From NCBI GenBank assembly GCA_003049465.1, contig PYSS01000009.1, positions 372,001-436,000 of the forward strand: DNA of 64,000 nucleotides, in the 5' to 3' direction. Positions within the stretch are counted from its first letter, which is position 1; each line of letters opens with the position of its first letter. The notes below the pieces were generated by a model. It saw only the letters and a program-made list of their open reading frames with translations, was not told where the DNA came from and made no database searches. The position numbers were made by a program, and so were the translations under genes. Of this stretch, positions 35,331 to 46,551 are shown one piece after another. This DNA comes from Magnaporthiopsis rhizophila (lineage: Eukaryota > Ascomycota > Sordariomycetes > Magnaporthales > Magnaporthaceae).

Positions 35331-38300
35331 CTCTTCCAGGTTGTGATGGTTCCTTGGGGGTCAATTGATTGGTTTTATCGTCACCCCGCCCCGAGCACGG
35401 GGGCGAGGAGTGCTGCGGCCGCGTCGGTGACCCGCTGAAGCCCTGAAGCCCCCAAAGCCTAGCCCAGGCCCGCCCCCACATTCAGCCCGAGAGAGAAAAA
35501 GCAAACCACGAAACCCCACACGGCATTTGCCCATCAAGGTTCCAATGTTTCGTGCTTTGCTTTTGGAGGCATGTGCTGTGATCCATTGGATGAGCGTGCG
35601 ATATTGAACGAATCCCTTCCGTATAGGGTTACCGACGGCGTGGGGGAGCAATGGTTACCTTCCTATTGACGCGCTTCGCGGACTCTACACGGCCGACTGG
35701 GTTCCAGGATACTAACTTGGCGGGGATGACGGCCAACCTAGGCAGAAGAAACACCCAGGCCGGAGCTTGCTCCGCGGCAGCCGCGGCTCCTGTCGGGTAT
35801 GATTTTTCTTTCTTTACGTTTCTTCTCTTTCCTCTTCGCGACAAGGCTCTGCTCTATACACCCAACCCAAGCCTCAATCACGACCGTCCCATCCGTCCTA
35901 CTTTCTCTCATTCCCGCGAGCGAGCTATCGGCCCGCGACCACAACACAAGGCCCATCTCTCGCACAGATCCTGACGAGTCACATTCTTTCTTGCAGCCGC
36001 CCTCGCGCTTCTGCATGGTATGTTTTTTCATCAACACAACAGCGAGATTCACCAGTGATGACATCCCAGCTATGTCTAGACTAATCCAAGCCCAGTGCAG
36101 GGTTAATGCCCAGAAGCTGTGATTCGTCTTATTCCCTTTATGCATAATAAAAAAAAAACAGAATAAGAAACGCCAGTCGGCGATTTTGCTGCATCTGGAG
36201 TGGAAACGATATCCTTCTCGGCTAGGCTGGGAAGAAACCAGACGGCGCCGGGGCCGGCGTCTTTCTTAGCGGCCAATCCTTCCACGCGGCTTCTGTGCCC
36301 CGGTCTTCCGCCGGTCGCCGGTTTCCCCCCTAATTTTCGTCTTTCGAAACAAACAAGGGCGGGGCTTTTCTTTCTCGTCTTGATTTGCGCGCCTGCTTTT
36401 TGTTGCCGTCACCATCACCACACCACACCACAACACCACCACCAGCAGCCCTGACGCAACGATGTCGTTCTGGTGTGGATGGATGGGGACCGATGAGTTT
36501 CCTCACGTGGTTAAAGTCCGGTTCGTTTTTGTTGTCGTGAAAGGTGGTCGACTAGCTCACGCCGAGGATCTGGGTCACCGATTCATCGCTGCATTTCTTC
36601 GGCCGAGCCATTGCTACCCATTACGGCTGAGCCGGCGCTCGCCTCCGTATTGGTCGGGGAGTTGCCGCTGTGACAGGGCATCAAAAAGCATCACGTTCCC
36701 ATATCCGATCCGAATGTTTTCGTCTGAGCTTTCTTTTTTAGCTAGACGCCTTCACCATCGGCCGGCGATCACGACGGGGCTAACACACAATACGACATCG
36801 GTCAAACAAAGCTGCCACTCTTTTGCCCGAGAGGAGAGCCACCCGCTCCAATAACGAATTACGCCAGCTCAGACTTGTCCCTTTCAGTCCGTCCCAGCAT
36901 CGCAACATTACAATATCACAATGCTCAACCAGCCCGTCGGTCACCAGTCGAACCCAGTTGGGGATCGTGTCTGGTCACCAGTGTGTGTGCGTGCTCTCTT
37001 TTATCTTTTTAGACATTCGACGGATCAAGCCGCCTGCCTGGCCCCTCTTCGGGGTTTCCCTGCTGTTTTTCCCAACACATACACACCCCTCCCTGCCCGA
37101 TTTTTGCGCTAGCGAACGCTGCTCTTTTCCTCTTTTCCGCCCGGTCCAAGCAGGATCTGCGGCCACAAACCAATGCGGCCAGGGGTCATGGCGCCGCTCC
37201 TTTTGCTGTGCTAGGCAGCACAGCAGCCACCCAGAATCCAGATCCTACAGCCTTCAGCTCGACGGCGTCGTGGCCGGCGCCGTATTCTTCCCCTAAGGTG
37301 TGCTTTAGGTGCCCCGAACAGGCACGCAGGTTGCCCCTGCGACCCTGAGTGGGTCGGTCTACGGTGGAGCGACGATAGTTTAATTTTTTTTAAATTTTTT
37401 TAAATTTTTTTATTTTTTTTTTGATTTCTTGAGAACCTTTATTTTGTTCTTTCTTCTCGGGTTTCGCGCCACGCCAAACGCGCCGTCTGCTTCCAGCTCC
37501 CTTCTTCGCGTTTTCCCCGTTTTGTAGTTCTCTCGCCACATGGAGGACACGACGCTCGACCGTTTGAGCCAAGGGGCAAGCTTTCAGCACCAAGTTTGGG
37601 GAGGAGGGGGTTTTTTTTTTTCAGCCCATGGCGCTTGGTGTATTTCTCGTCTGTATGACTGCTCTGCCAGCGTTTTAGCGCCTTCGGCTGAAGCTTGTCG
37701 CCAAGCTGTCTCGAGAATCAGATCGTGTGGACGGACAGGTGTGCAACTATGTCAGGCTCCAGGCAGACAGGCCTGGATCACGTTGACCGAGCATATGCAG
37801 TCTAGTCCTGGTTCCGCTTGTGTGGTTCGTGTCCGTCTCACCGGGAACGGACGGACATGCCACCATATGATGATAGGAGGCGCTCTAACCTAACCTCTCC
37901 ACTGATGTGCGGGGAACTGACTGCCTTCTTTTTTTTTTTTTTTCGTTTCATTTCGTTTGCATACTTCTGGACGGCTGGCGAGGGACGAATAAGCAAGACC
38001 GCAAGGGAAACAGAGTTCCGATAGCATCAAAAAGCAAACTTGGCTTCCGGCGGGTGTCACTTTGTGGCCACCCTGCCGTGGGAAATCCGACAGATGAACG
38101 GTGTGGTGGACTGTGCGATGCGATGTCCTTTTCCGAGGCGCCAGGCATATCACGACAAGGAATCATGACGCCCGTGTGTGAAAGCTCTCGGACCTCCTTG
38201 GCCACGTATCTCGTGCATGGCGCAATGCAAGACAGCAGGCAGCAAAACCCAGCGCACGGAACTGCTCGGTCATTATCCATGCAGCCAGGCGGCCAGCGGT

Positions 38301-40124
38301 GAGCCGGAGAGAAACGCGGGACTTGTGTCGCCATCCCGTGAAGTCAGTCGCAATCTTTTATCACAGGTATTCCCCGTCAGCGGGACAGAATAACAGCAGG
38401 GTCAGCAGCCGTTCCCTTCTCGACATGGACAAATCGCTCCGGTGTGTCTCCACCGGCAGCTTTCGGCCTTGCTTGACAGCCCTGCCCGATGCGATGCCAC
38501 GCAGTCACAGTATGGGATGCCATTTTTGACGCATGTCACGCGGTCACGGCACCGAATGCCATATCTCGGGTGTGGCCGGGGACGCGGACAGGCGGATGTG
38601 ACCCCCAGACAAAAAAAGCTACCCGAGTGGTGTCGGAACTGCCGGGTCCTGTCTTTTCTGGCCGTTGCAAGCTGTCAAAATATTAACTTCTACAGCAAGT
38701 GCCTGCCGCCGATTCTGGCAGCCGAGGAGCGTCGAGGCAGGTGCAGAACGCCGCGGCACGCACTGTCTCCGACGCCGGCCGTCTCGAGCACCCGACATCT
38801 GTACTGTACTGTCCATATCGCCTTCCTCTTCCGGATGCGGCCGCGAGTCACATCGAGCAGGAGCCCAGACCCGCAAAAGCAGGTTCCTTCCCACGTGGCC
38901 GCGTCTCCGTTCGGTCGCGCTTGCCGTTCGATCAAAGACACCAAAACAAATCGCCAGAATCTTTTTATAGCAGGATCCCGTCAGTGGAACTCTCGCCCTG
39001 TCCCCATCCCAAGGCTGGGCTTTTCCACTCCTGGCGTTTCACCATCGACACCTTGCGCCCCTCCAGGCTGAGATGGGTGGTGGGTGTCCATTCCATCAGC
39101 TAGGCTCTCCGCATCCGTGCGCGCAGATGAATGCTCGTGTGCGTGCAGCTGATGCCCGCAACCGACAACCTCGAAAAAAAGAGGAGGGGAGGGCTAGGTT
39201 AACCGAGCGTACAATGTGCTTTATCGAGGGCCCAAGCCCGAACTAGCAGATGGGGTGTCATGGCCATCTCGGGGATACGGCCCTACTTCGTTGTCTTTTT
39301 TTTTTTTTTTTTCCTTCTCGTCGGATTTACGTCCGAGCTCATATTCCCCCACAATTGCCTGCCACACTATCGACAAAATTAAGCAAGGGAGACAAGCTCC
39401 CGCTCCCGGTGCTTTGACATCCGGTAGGTCCGAGCCACAGGCCCCCTGGGCAAGGCTTTCTTTTTTCATGACCGGGTAGGGTGGCAAACGCCCAGCTGTT
39501 ACCTACCCCGACTCCCGAGAGCAATAACACGCCATATTCTGCCAGGATTGCTTCCCTTTGTGGGGTCCTTGTAAAGGTCTCGGCCCAGGAGGATGTGTGC
39601 GCCTGTCGTCGGGTGTGGGAGCCATGTTCCCTGTTGGGAGAAACCACACACCGTCAGCGTACCTAACCCGTTTCTCATGCCTATCCGCTCGGTGAAGGTT
39701 TTCATTCTTTCAATTCTCGTCTTACCAGACCGGTTCCACACCATGTGGGTTTCCACTCACGGGCCGACTGGTAGTGAGAAACACCAGGTCAAAGCTTTGG
39801 GGGGAAAAAAATATGAAAAAAGTGGCGGCGTTAGCTGGGGCGACGTTTGAGCACGCGGGGTGGATTTGGCGATATTGACATTGGTCAGGGGGTGGACATC
39901 AGAGAAGGCCGAGAATTGTATCTGCCGAACTCTTTGTGTCATCCCAAGTGTTACCCTCCCGGCGAAATAGGGTCCGTCTGGACGGGATTGGTGTCACTCG
40001 GAGGGCGAGGCGATGATGATGATGGGTTGAGTTCCGTCCTCTCCGCGCTTTGACGGGCGGTTTAATAATCTTGTATCATGCTTACCGTTTGCCAAAAGTG
40101 GTTCGTTCTCAAAGATCACCAACA

Positions 40125-40125
<1 letters not shown>
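35331..40125. other. Gene desert, right part; one possible small gene
   Basis: This stretch contains pyrimidine-rich segments typical of fungal promoters (35800-35840, 36360-36450, 37110-37145), an A/T-rich patch of T-runs at 37385-37425, T15 near 37928-37942 and a T-run near 39297-39312. A possible two-exon small reading frame at 36921-37348 is described under findings but is too weak to call. Two degenerate copies of a roughly 45-base sequence occur near 38488-38575. No recognised protein family, RNA gene or mobile element is visible. Confidence 0.45.

Positions 40126-40161
<36 letters not shown>
40126..40161. repeat. Pure poly(A) run, 36 bases
   Basis: Thirty-six consecutive A on the plus strand, the longest homopolymer in the window. 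It lies 1.4 kb downstream of the kinase-ankyrin gene's 3' end. It could be a slippage-expanded tract or the tail of an old retroposed copy, but I see no identifiable body upstream of it and no target-site duplication. Confidence 0.8.
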
Positions 40162-40162
<1 letters not shown>

Positions 40163-41558
40163 ATGTTCCCAGTCGTGACTCCATACAATCGCCGACCAAC
40201 CTTTGTTTATCGTGTATGCCTCGCTTGCGCCCCTCGTGCCTTGTCAAGACCGCCTGCAGGATAAGGGTCCCACCGCCGATCTTGAGACTGGCGAATCCCC
40301 CTGGGCAATATCACGTAGATTACGAGGGAGACGGGGGGGCCAAATAAACAAACAATAGCAATTCACAATCCCTCGCTCACATCTCGAATAACGCTACCAT
40401 TGTCAAACCGAGACGATGGAGCCGCAATCTCCAGTGCGTGGCACCTCGGTCATCCGGGTTCCCCATGTTTTGTCTCACGCTTGTCGACGTGTCACGAAAA
40501 GTACGTCCGTCCGTTCATGGTGTTCCCCGAACACACGCCGCCGCCCCCCGAAAAAAAAAAAAGAAAAAGCCGGGATGAGCCCGTCTTCGTCCAAATATGG
40601 CTCGTTTGCTAAGCAGTCTGTAGTCGTCACATGCCGTATGTAGGTAGGGGCGTGGCCGTAACAAAAGTGACAAAAAAAAAGGGAATGATTGCTTCGCCTT
40701 TGAAAGCCAAGTCCGGCGCATATGGCGGAGACGCCAGGGGAGGCAGTTAGACAAACGCTCTTTCCGGCTCCCGTTGGTTGTACCCGGTTAGATAAATAGC
40801 GTTGCACTCACTGAAGGCCAGGTTTAGCAAACGTACGATCAAAAGGCCTGATGTGCGGCGTTGTTGGGTTTAATGAGTTAATTACTTTATTTTCCTTGTT
40901 ACTTTTCTTCTCCGCACGGCCACGCGAAAATATCTTTTTACTTAATGCGCGCGCTGCGCTTGATGTTTAGTTTTTTTTCCTTGGGGACTTTCTTTTCCCC
41001 TCACTTACTCACGTATAATGGAAATTGTAATATTTGTCGGCTCGGCAGATGTGAAGCCGGGTGACGAGGCTTTCCCGGCGTGCGGTATGGAGCCGCGGGA
41101 GCGTGCATGGTTCTATAGCATGACGGCCGTTATGCTCGATATTGGGGGTGGATTATGTGGATGGGTGGGTTGTGGAAAAAGAGCATGTTTCAAGCCACGC
41201 GTGCGTATTGTCGGAGAGAAAAACCGCATCGGGTTTCTCGTTTCACACGGACGAACGGGGAGGTTGGTCGGGACCTTAAGCTTTGACAAAAGAACCGATG
41301 ATGCAGCATCTGGAGATGTCTTCGAAACCTCGTTATCGTGTCTCTAATCTCAGGACCCGTGATGTATCAAGTGATGAGTAAATGGCAAACAAACGAGCAG
41401 AGCTCAGGGGCGAGAATTGTGTAGCCACGGATAGACGGCTGTGGCTTAGAGCAAAGATAGAACAATGATCACCACAGACCAGTGTTCACCAGAGAATTTT
41501 TACATGTAAATGGCACTGGACAGATGTAAAGAATAAACATGAGAAATCCCGTGAACAG
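40162..41558. other. Intergenic region 3' of the kinase-ankyrin gene
   Basis: No gene recognised. The base composition turns A/T-richer around 40860-41020. The part next to 41558 should be the 3' UTR of the kinase-ankyrin gene. Confidence 0.55.
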
Positions 41559-44500
41559 CTACCGCCCCCGTCTCGTATTAAACGTCTTATCCATAAACCC
41601 CGTAACCGGGTCGCCAAAGCCCGAGTCGCCGGACCGGAACGACTTGAGGAAGACGCGTAGCGCCATCTTGGCGTCCATCTCGACGCCCTCGTACCAGCCG
41701 CTCGGCACCTCCTCCGTGACGACCGACAGGTCGACCGGCATTTCCGGGTCCCTGGTGTCCACTGCTGCTGCTGCCAGGCTGAGCCGGTTGGCGTGCGACT
41801 CGAGCTGCTGCATGGGGGTTGGGGCTGGGGTGGTGATGGTGTCGGGGAGAAGGGTGGTCGAGGGAGGAGGGGCATGGGAGGGAGAGGCGGCGCCCGCCAT
41901 GGTCTGCTCATACTCGAGCATCTTGGCGGCGTAAAAGTCGGCGGACGTGGTGGTGGTGCTGTCGGTCAGGGGCGCCAGCATGGACGCGATGTCGAGCTGG
42001 CGCCTCAGCCTGGCAAACTCAGCTGCAGGGTACGGGAACGATGGTGTGGGCTTCTGGGCTGACTCCTGCTGCCCACCATTATCGGCAACGGCAGCAGCCT
42101 GCTCGAAACGGCGCATGGCATCCTCAGCCAGCAGCACAGCCAGCGCGCGGGGACTGGTCTCTTCCTGGACCAAGCCGTCGATCTCTACGCGGACGGGAGC
42201 GTCAAGATCAGCGGCAAACGCAGACTGCAGCAGGGCGGCGACGACGGGGACGTTGGCGTTAATGATAGCGGCGCTCAGAGGTGTGCCGTGGCGTGGGTGG
42301 ACGGCGTGCGCGCCGAGCGAGGCCGGGTCGGGGAACATGTCGAGCACCTTTTGCACGATGCGCTCCGACGTCTGGGCGTGGCTGTTCCAGCGCTCGGCGG
42401 GGAACAGGGCCAGCATGTGCACGGCGCTCAGCCCGGCCGACTCGTTGCACAGAGGGTTGATTCTGACGCCGCGGCTCTGATCCTGTTGCTGCTCTGCCGC
42501 GAGGGCGTGTACGCGGGCAAGGTACGAGATGGACTCGAGCGAGGTCAGGTCGTGGCTCCGCAGTTTGAGGCCCAGTAACGACATCCTATCGGGGAAGGTA
42601 CCTCCTCCGAGAGTGGTGTCCTCGGTCCTGACCTCCTGTTCGCTTCCGTCAAGGGTCTTGTCGTTGACGTCGCAGCTCGCGTAGAAGCCGTTCAGGCCCT
42701 CCTCCTCGCCCGCGGCGCCGTGGGAAAGCAGCAGGTCGGCCAGGTCGAAATACCGCCTGTCGACCGCCAGCCCCAGCGCGTTCATCACCACCGATGACTC
42801 GGACCCGGCCTCGCCCTGGATGGCGACCCCGTTTGTGATGAGGTGCTCTGCTATGGCGAGCCCGGTCGGTGTGTGTCCCGGACGCGCCGCGAACAACTGC
42901 AGCAGCGTCGTGGCCTGCTCCCTGTCGCCATCGCCGCCGGGGAACGTCAGCGGCGAGCCCCGGTCGACGAGCAGGCGGTACGCGGGCTCGTTGTTGGCCA
43001 CCACGGCGTGTTGGATGGGCCGCCAGCCGGGTGAGCCCTCGACCGGGTGGCCGAGGTCCAGCAGCGCTTCCAGGACGTCCAGGCCCGCGCCGCGGGACGC
43101 CGCCTCGACGCACAGGCTCCTCCCCGACGGGGCCTCCTCGTCTTCCGGATGCTGCTGCTGCCGCCGCCGCCGCCGCCGCCGGTCCCGCAGGATACGCAGC
43201 GTCCGGGCCAGGTTCGTCTTATAGTCGACGCCGCACCGCACAAGGCGACTCTGCATCAGGAGTGGGTCAAAGTTTGTAACCGTGCCGGCGTGCGCGGCTT
43301 CCAGCATGTTGTTCTCGTCCCAGTCCCAATCCAAGTCAGCCAGCCGCTGCTGCTGCTCGGCATCACCGCTTCCGCCGCCCAGCGCCGTCGCCCTCCTCTC
43401 ATCGACAGCCCGCAGCAGCGTCTCAAGAATGTCAGGCAGCGTCAGGACGGCCGCCAGCTCGACGGGCGACTTCACATACGTCAACTTCTTGCCGTCCTTG
43501 TCGACGCAGCTACGGCCCAGGGGGTCTGCGCCGCGCGAGAGCAGGACGCGCACGGCGGGGAGGCACTGCTGCAGCACGGCGCGGCCCAGTGGCGTGACGC
43601 GGAGCCCGAGGGTGTCCTGCCAGTCGGCCAGAACGCCGCGGACGTCCTGGCGCATGCCACCCGAGACCTGCTCCAGGTCGGCGCCGGCGTCGAGCAGGCG
43701 GCCGACGAGGAGGGCCACGTCGTCCTCGGCGAGGTTGAAGAGGCAGTGTAGCGGCGCCTCCTCGACGAGGCTGGCGTCGCCCGTCGGGTCGGCGCCGCGG
43801 TCGAGCAGCAGCAGCGCGCACGACACATGGCCCGAGCGGACGGCGCACAGCAGCGGCGTTTCTGCGTGCGATTGGTTGCGTAGATCGATGTCGCACTCGT
43901 ACCGGTCCAGGAGATGCTGCAGGGCCGCCTCAGCGCCCATCGAAGCCGCGAGGTGCAGGAGGCCGTGGCCCTTTTTGTTAACAAAGATCTTGTCGAAGCG
44001 GTACTCGGACCTTGTTGTTTCCCGCCGCCGCCGTCCCTGCTCGTCCGTCTCTACCTCGACTGCCGCCCTTGGACGGCGCAGGCACGATCCGTAGTCGGCT
44101 CCTAGCTCCTTTATTATCTCCGTGTCGAGGGCGGCGATGCTCTCGACGTTCCAGGGCCGCCGCAGGACGCGTGATATGAAGACGGGCATCCCGGTAGACG
44201 CAGTGCTTCCGCGGTACAGGGACTCGGCCGACGAGATGGTGCCGGTCCAGGAACGCACCTCCTCCCGCGAGTGACGCGCCTCGAGGGCCCGCAGGTCGGC
44301 GGCGCAGTGTCGGTGGCCGCGCACGATGCTCCACCACAGGTTGTCCTGCTGCGTGGCCGGGCTAAGCGGGTTGTCGATGCCGAGCGCAGCGTGCACGCGG
44401 ACGACCCACGCCCGAGCCAGGTAGTCGACGGTCGCCGTTTCGGTGGCGGGGTCGGCGGCGGCCCGCAGCCAGCGGCACGCCGACGGGTGGTCGACCGGGG

Positions 44501-46106
44501 TGCCGAAGCCGACCAGGTGGCACTGGTAGAGAAAGAAGGCAGCCGTCCAGGGCTGCAGCTCCGTCGTGGCAGGATCGAAGGAGGCGGCGTTGGCGGCGGC
44601 GACGAACTCGGCCAGGATGGTGCGCTGGTGCTCCCAGTCGAGCAGGGCGCCCAGCCTTACGGGGTCGAAGACGAAGCCGCCGCGCGACGGGTGCGGCAGG
44701 TCCGGGCGGAAGCCGGGCAGGTTGTTCTGGGCGTCGTACTCGTCGCCCATGCGGCCCAGGCCGAAGCCGACGCCGTCCAGGGTTAGGCCGTGGCGGCCGG
44801 GCGTCGCGTTCCTGCTGTTGTCGGCGGTGCGGGCGTTGGCGGCGTCCTTGAGCTGGACATAGGAGCGGCTGGTCTGGGCGCTCATGCCGCGCATCCGGGC
44901 CTGGGCGCGGTCGAGGGCACGATGGGCCGGGTCGCCGCGCAGCGTGAACATGAGCGCCGCCATCACCAGGTGAAGGCTCGGGGCGGGCAGGCGGCGCTCG
45001 TGGAAGCGCGCCGACACGGTCGAGACGGCCCACTCGAGCACGGCGTCGGCCTCCTTGGCCTCGACCATGGCCTTGCTCACCTCGTCGCTCGGCCGCTGCC
45101 CAGGCCGGGGGAGCGCCACGCCGACGCCGGCGAGGCGGAACATGTCGTCGCAGTCGAGCATGCAGCGCCATATCAGCATGCCATACGAGTAAGCATCCGT
45201 CTTCTTCACGCCCTCGACCGTGAGCCGGTTGCCGCTGTGGATCTCGGGCGCGTCCAGGGGAAAGGTGCTTGAGGGCACGCGGTGCTGGCCGTCGCCGTCA
45301 CCGGCCATGTCCATGACGGCACCGCCAAAGTCGGCTAGCTTGGCCGTGTACGGCTGGCCCGGCGGATCAGGGTAGCGGTTGGCAAAGACGAGGACATTCT
45401 CGTGCTTGAGGTCGCCGTGTACGATGCCGCAGGCGTGGAGGATGGACAGACCCTTGCCGACGTCGTAGCATAGCTTCTGCTTGACGCTAAACGGTAGCGC
45501 CGGCCGCGCCCGCTGTAGGCTGTGCAGCGTCCCGAACTCGGCCAGCTCCACCACCAGCGTCGGGAATAGCGACCCGGACCCGTCCCAGCGTATGTCGAGC
45601 AGCCGCACCACGTTGGGGTGATAGCGCAGCGGCTGGTGCAGCAGCGCCCGGATCTCGAAGAGCGTGTCTCGCCACCTCCTGCTGCGCTCGGCCGAGTCCT
45701 CTGCGTCAGCCGTGCTGCCCTCGCGCGCCGTCTTAATGGCGACGTAAACGGGCTTGCTGTCCGGAGCCAGAGGCCCATCCACGAGCCTTGCCCGGTCCAC
45801 CACAAAGGACGCGCCCTCTCCGATCCGCGTGCGGTCTGCTGTGACGAGCCTGCGCTTGCCAGCAAAGAACCCGGACTGCTGCTCGCTCTGCAGGCTCTGC
45901 TCCAGGTAGGCCGTATGACATATAAAGGCCGCTAGGCTGCTGCCCCGGGCCGCCTTGGCCGCATCTGAAGCCTCGGTGGTTGCCGACTTGATAGCACCGC
46001 CGACATCGCTGCTGGTGCCACTGACCAGCACGCCGCTATGGCTGGATCCAGACGTCAGCGACGTAAAGGGCGAAAACGCCGAGGGGTAAATGTATGTTGT
46101 CGCCAT
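41559..46106 (-). CDS. Protein kinase with Sel1-like and ankyrin repeats (predicted active, non-RD)
   Basis: This intronless gene encodes 1515 residues. The first true ATG is 46106; the open frame extends 21 codons upstream, but only from a GTG. The kinase domain spans about residues 90-360. It has a glycine loop (RIGEGASFVVDRARL), VAIK lysine near 124, an alpha-C glutamate (LFEIRALL), the catalytic loop HGDLKHENVLV near 231, DFGGA near 260, APEI near 285 and DAYSYGMLIW near 307. All catalytic residues are present, but HRD is HGD, making it a non-RD kinase. A Sel1-like unit follows (FFLYQCHLVGFGTPVDHPSA). Many ankyrin units occupy about residues 700-1400, for example GHGLLHLAASMGAEAALQHL and ETPLLCAVRSGHVSCALLLL. 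The C-terminus has no recognised domain. A divergent HeLo-pseudokinase gene starts 445 bases away, suggesting a functional pair. Substrates and ligands are unknown. Confidence 0.9.
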   Translation of the reverse strand: MATTYIYPSAFSPFTSLTSGSSHSGVLVSGTSSDVGGAIKSATTEASDAAKAARGSSLAAFICHTAYLEQSLQSEQQSGFFAGKRRLVTADRTRIGEGASFVVDRARLVDGPLAPDSKPVYVAIKTAREGSTADAEDSAERSRRWRDTLFEIRALLHQPLRYHPNVVRLLDIRWDGSGSLFPTLVVELAEFGTLHSLQRARPALPFSVKQKLCYDVGKGLSILHACGIVHGDLKHENVLVFANRYPDPPGQPYTAKLADFGGAVMDMAGDGDGQHRVPSSTFPLDAPEIHSGNRLTVEGVKKTDAYSYGMLIWRCMLDCDDMFRLAGVGVALPRPGQRPSDEVSKAMVEAKEADAVLEWAVSTVSARFHERRLPAPSLHLVMAALMFTLRGDPAHRALDRAQARMRGMSAQTSRSYVQLKDAANARTADNSRNATPGRHGLTLDGVGFGLGRMGDEYDAQNNLPGFRPDLPHPSRGGFVFDPVRLGALLDWEHQRTILAEFVAAANAASFDPATTELQPWTAAFFLYQCHLVGFGTPVDHPSACRWLRAAADPATETATVDYLARAWVVRVHAALGIDNPLSPATQQDNLWWSIVRGHRHCAADLRALEARHSREEVRSWTGTISSAESLYRGSTASTGMPVFISRVLRRPWNVESIAALDTEIIKELGADYGSCLRRPRAAVEVETDEQGRRRRETTRSEYRFDKIFVNKKGHGLLHLAASMGAEAALQHLLDRYECDIDLRNQSHAETPLLCAVRSGHVSCALLLLDRGADPTGDASLVEEAPLHCLFNLAEDDVALLVGRLLDAGADLEQVSGGMRQDVRGVLADWQDTLGLRVTPLGRAVLQQCLPAVRVLLSRGADPLGRSCVDKDGKKLTYVKSPVELAAVLTLPDILETLLRAVDERRATALGGGSGDAEQQQRLADLDWDWDENNMLEAAHAGTVTNFDPLLMQSRLVRCGVDYKTNLARTLRILRDRRRRRRRQQQHPEDEEAPSGRSLCVEAASRGAGLDVLEALLDLGHPVEGSPGWRPIQHAVVANNEPAYRLLVDRGSPLTFPGGDGDREQATTLLQLFAARPGHTPTGLAIAEHLITNGVAIQGEAGSESSVVMNALGLAVDRRYFDLADLLLSHGAAGEEEGLNGFYASCDVNDKTLDGSEQEVRTEDTTLGGGTFPDRMSLLGLKLRSHDLTSLESISYLARVHALAAEQQQDQSRGVRINPLCNESAGLSAVHMLALFPAERWNSHAQTSERIVQKVLDMFPDPASLGAHAVHPRHGTPLSAAIINANVPVVAALLQSAFAADLDAPVRVEIDGLVQEETSPRALAVLLAEDAMRRFEQAAAVADNGGQQESAQKPTPSFPYPAAEFARLRRQLDIASMLAPLTDSTTTTSADFYAAKMLEYEQTMAGAASPSHAPPPSTTLLPDTITTPAPTPMQQLESHANRLSLAAAAVDTRDPEMPVDLSVVTEEVPSGWYEGVEMDAKMALRVFLKSFRSGDSGFGDPVTGFMDKTFNTRRGR

Positions 46107-46551
46107 CCTGCTGTCCCCGTTATCCTTCCTCTTTTCTTCGTTGCTGCCATCGCGGGGTTGTTTTATCACGGCCTTTCCCGCGGGGTAGCTGGCCTCAGCC
46201 GCACTTCTTCCTCAGCTGCGGGAGGCCTCGCCCCAGCAGACGACGAAAGCATCACAAGCACAGCCCATCCACAACCGGGGACGTCGGCTGCCGGCTCAGC
46301 CGCACGCTTGCGAATGGCGCAGGGTGGCAAACATGCCACAGCCCCGCAAGCCGCGACGACATTCGACGACCTCATAAAGGGACGGGCCTAGGTTCGGGAA
46401 GCTTGTGCTTGTGCCTGGCGCTAATGTAGGCCGACAGCGCATCAGCTTCCATGACAGCATTCTAGAAATTCCACTCGCCAAATCGCTGTCCTCTAATCAG
46501 GCCTAAAACGGACTTGTATCAATCAAAGTGCTTCCCGGTCCAGCACCGACA
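46107..46551. promoter_or_regulatory. Shared bidirectional promoter of the kinase-ankyrin and HeLo-pseudokinase genes
   Basis: Only 445 bases separate the two outward-facing start codons, while most spacers here exceed 900 bases. Both promoters and leaders must fit inside, so co-regulation is likely. I see no TATA box or other consensus element. A short open frame on the plus strand here has no recognisable content. Confidence 0.6.

Noticed and set aside
46107..46169. 21-residue N-terminal extension of the kinase-ankyrin protein
   Set aside because: The extension begins at GTG rather than ATG, so ATG 46106 is the first usable start.
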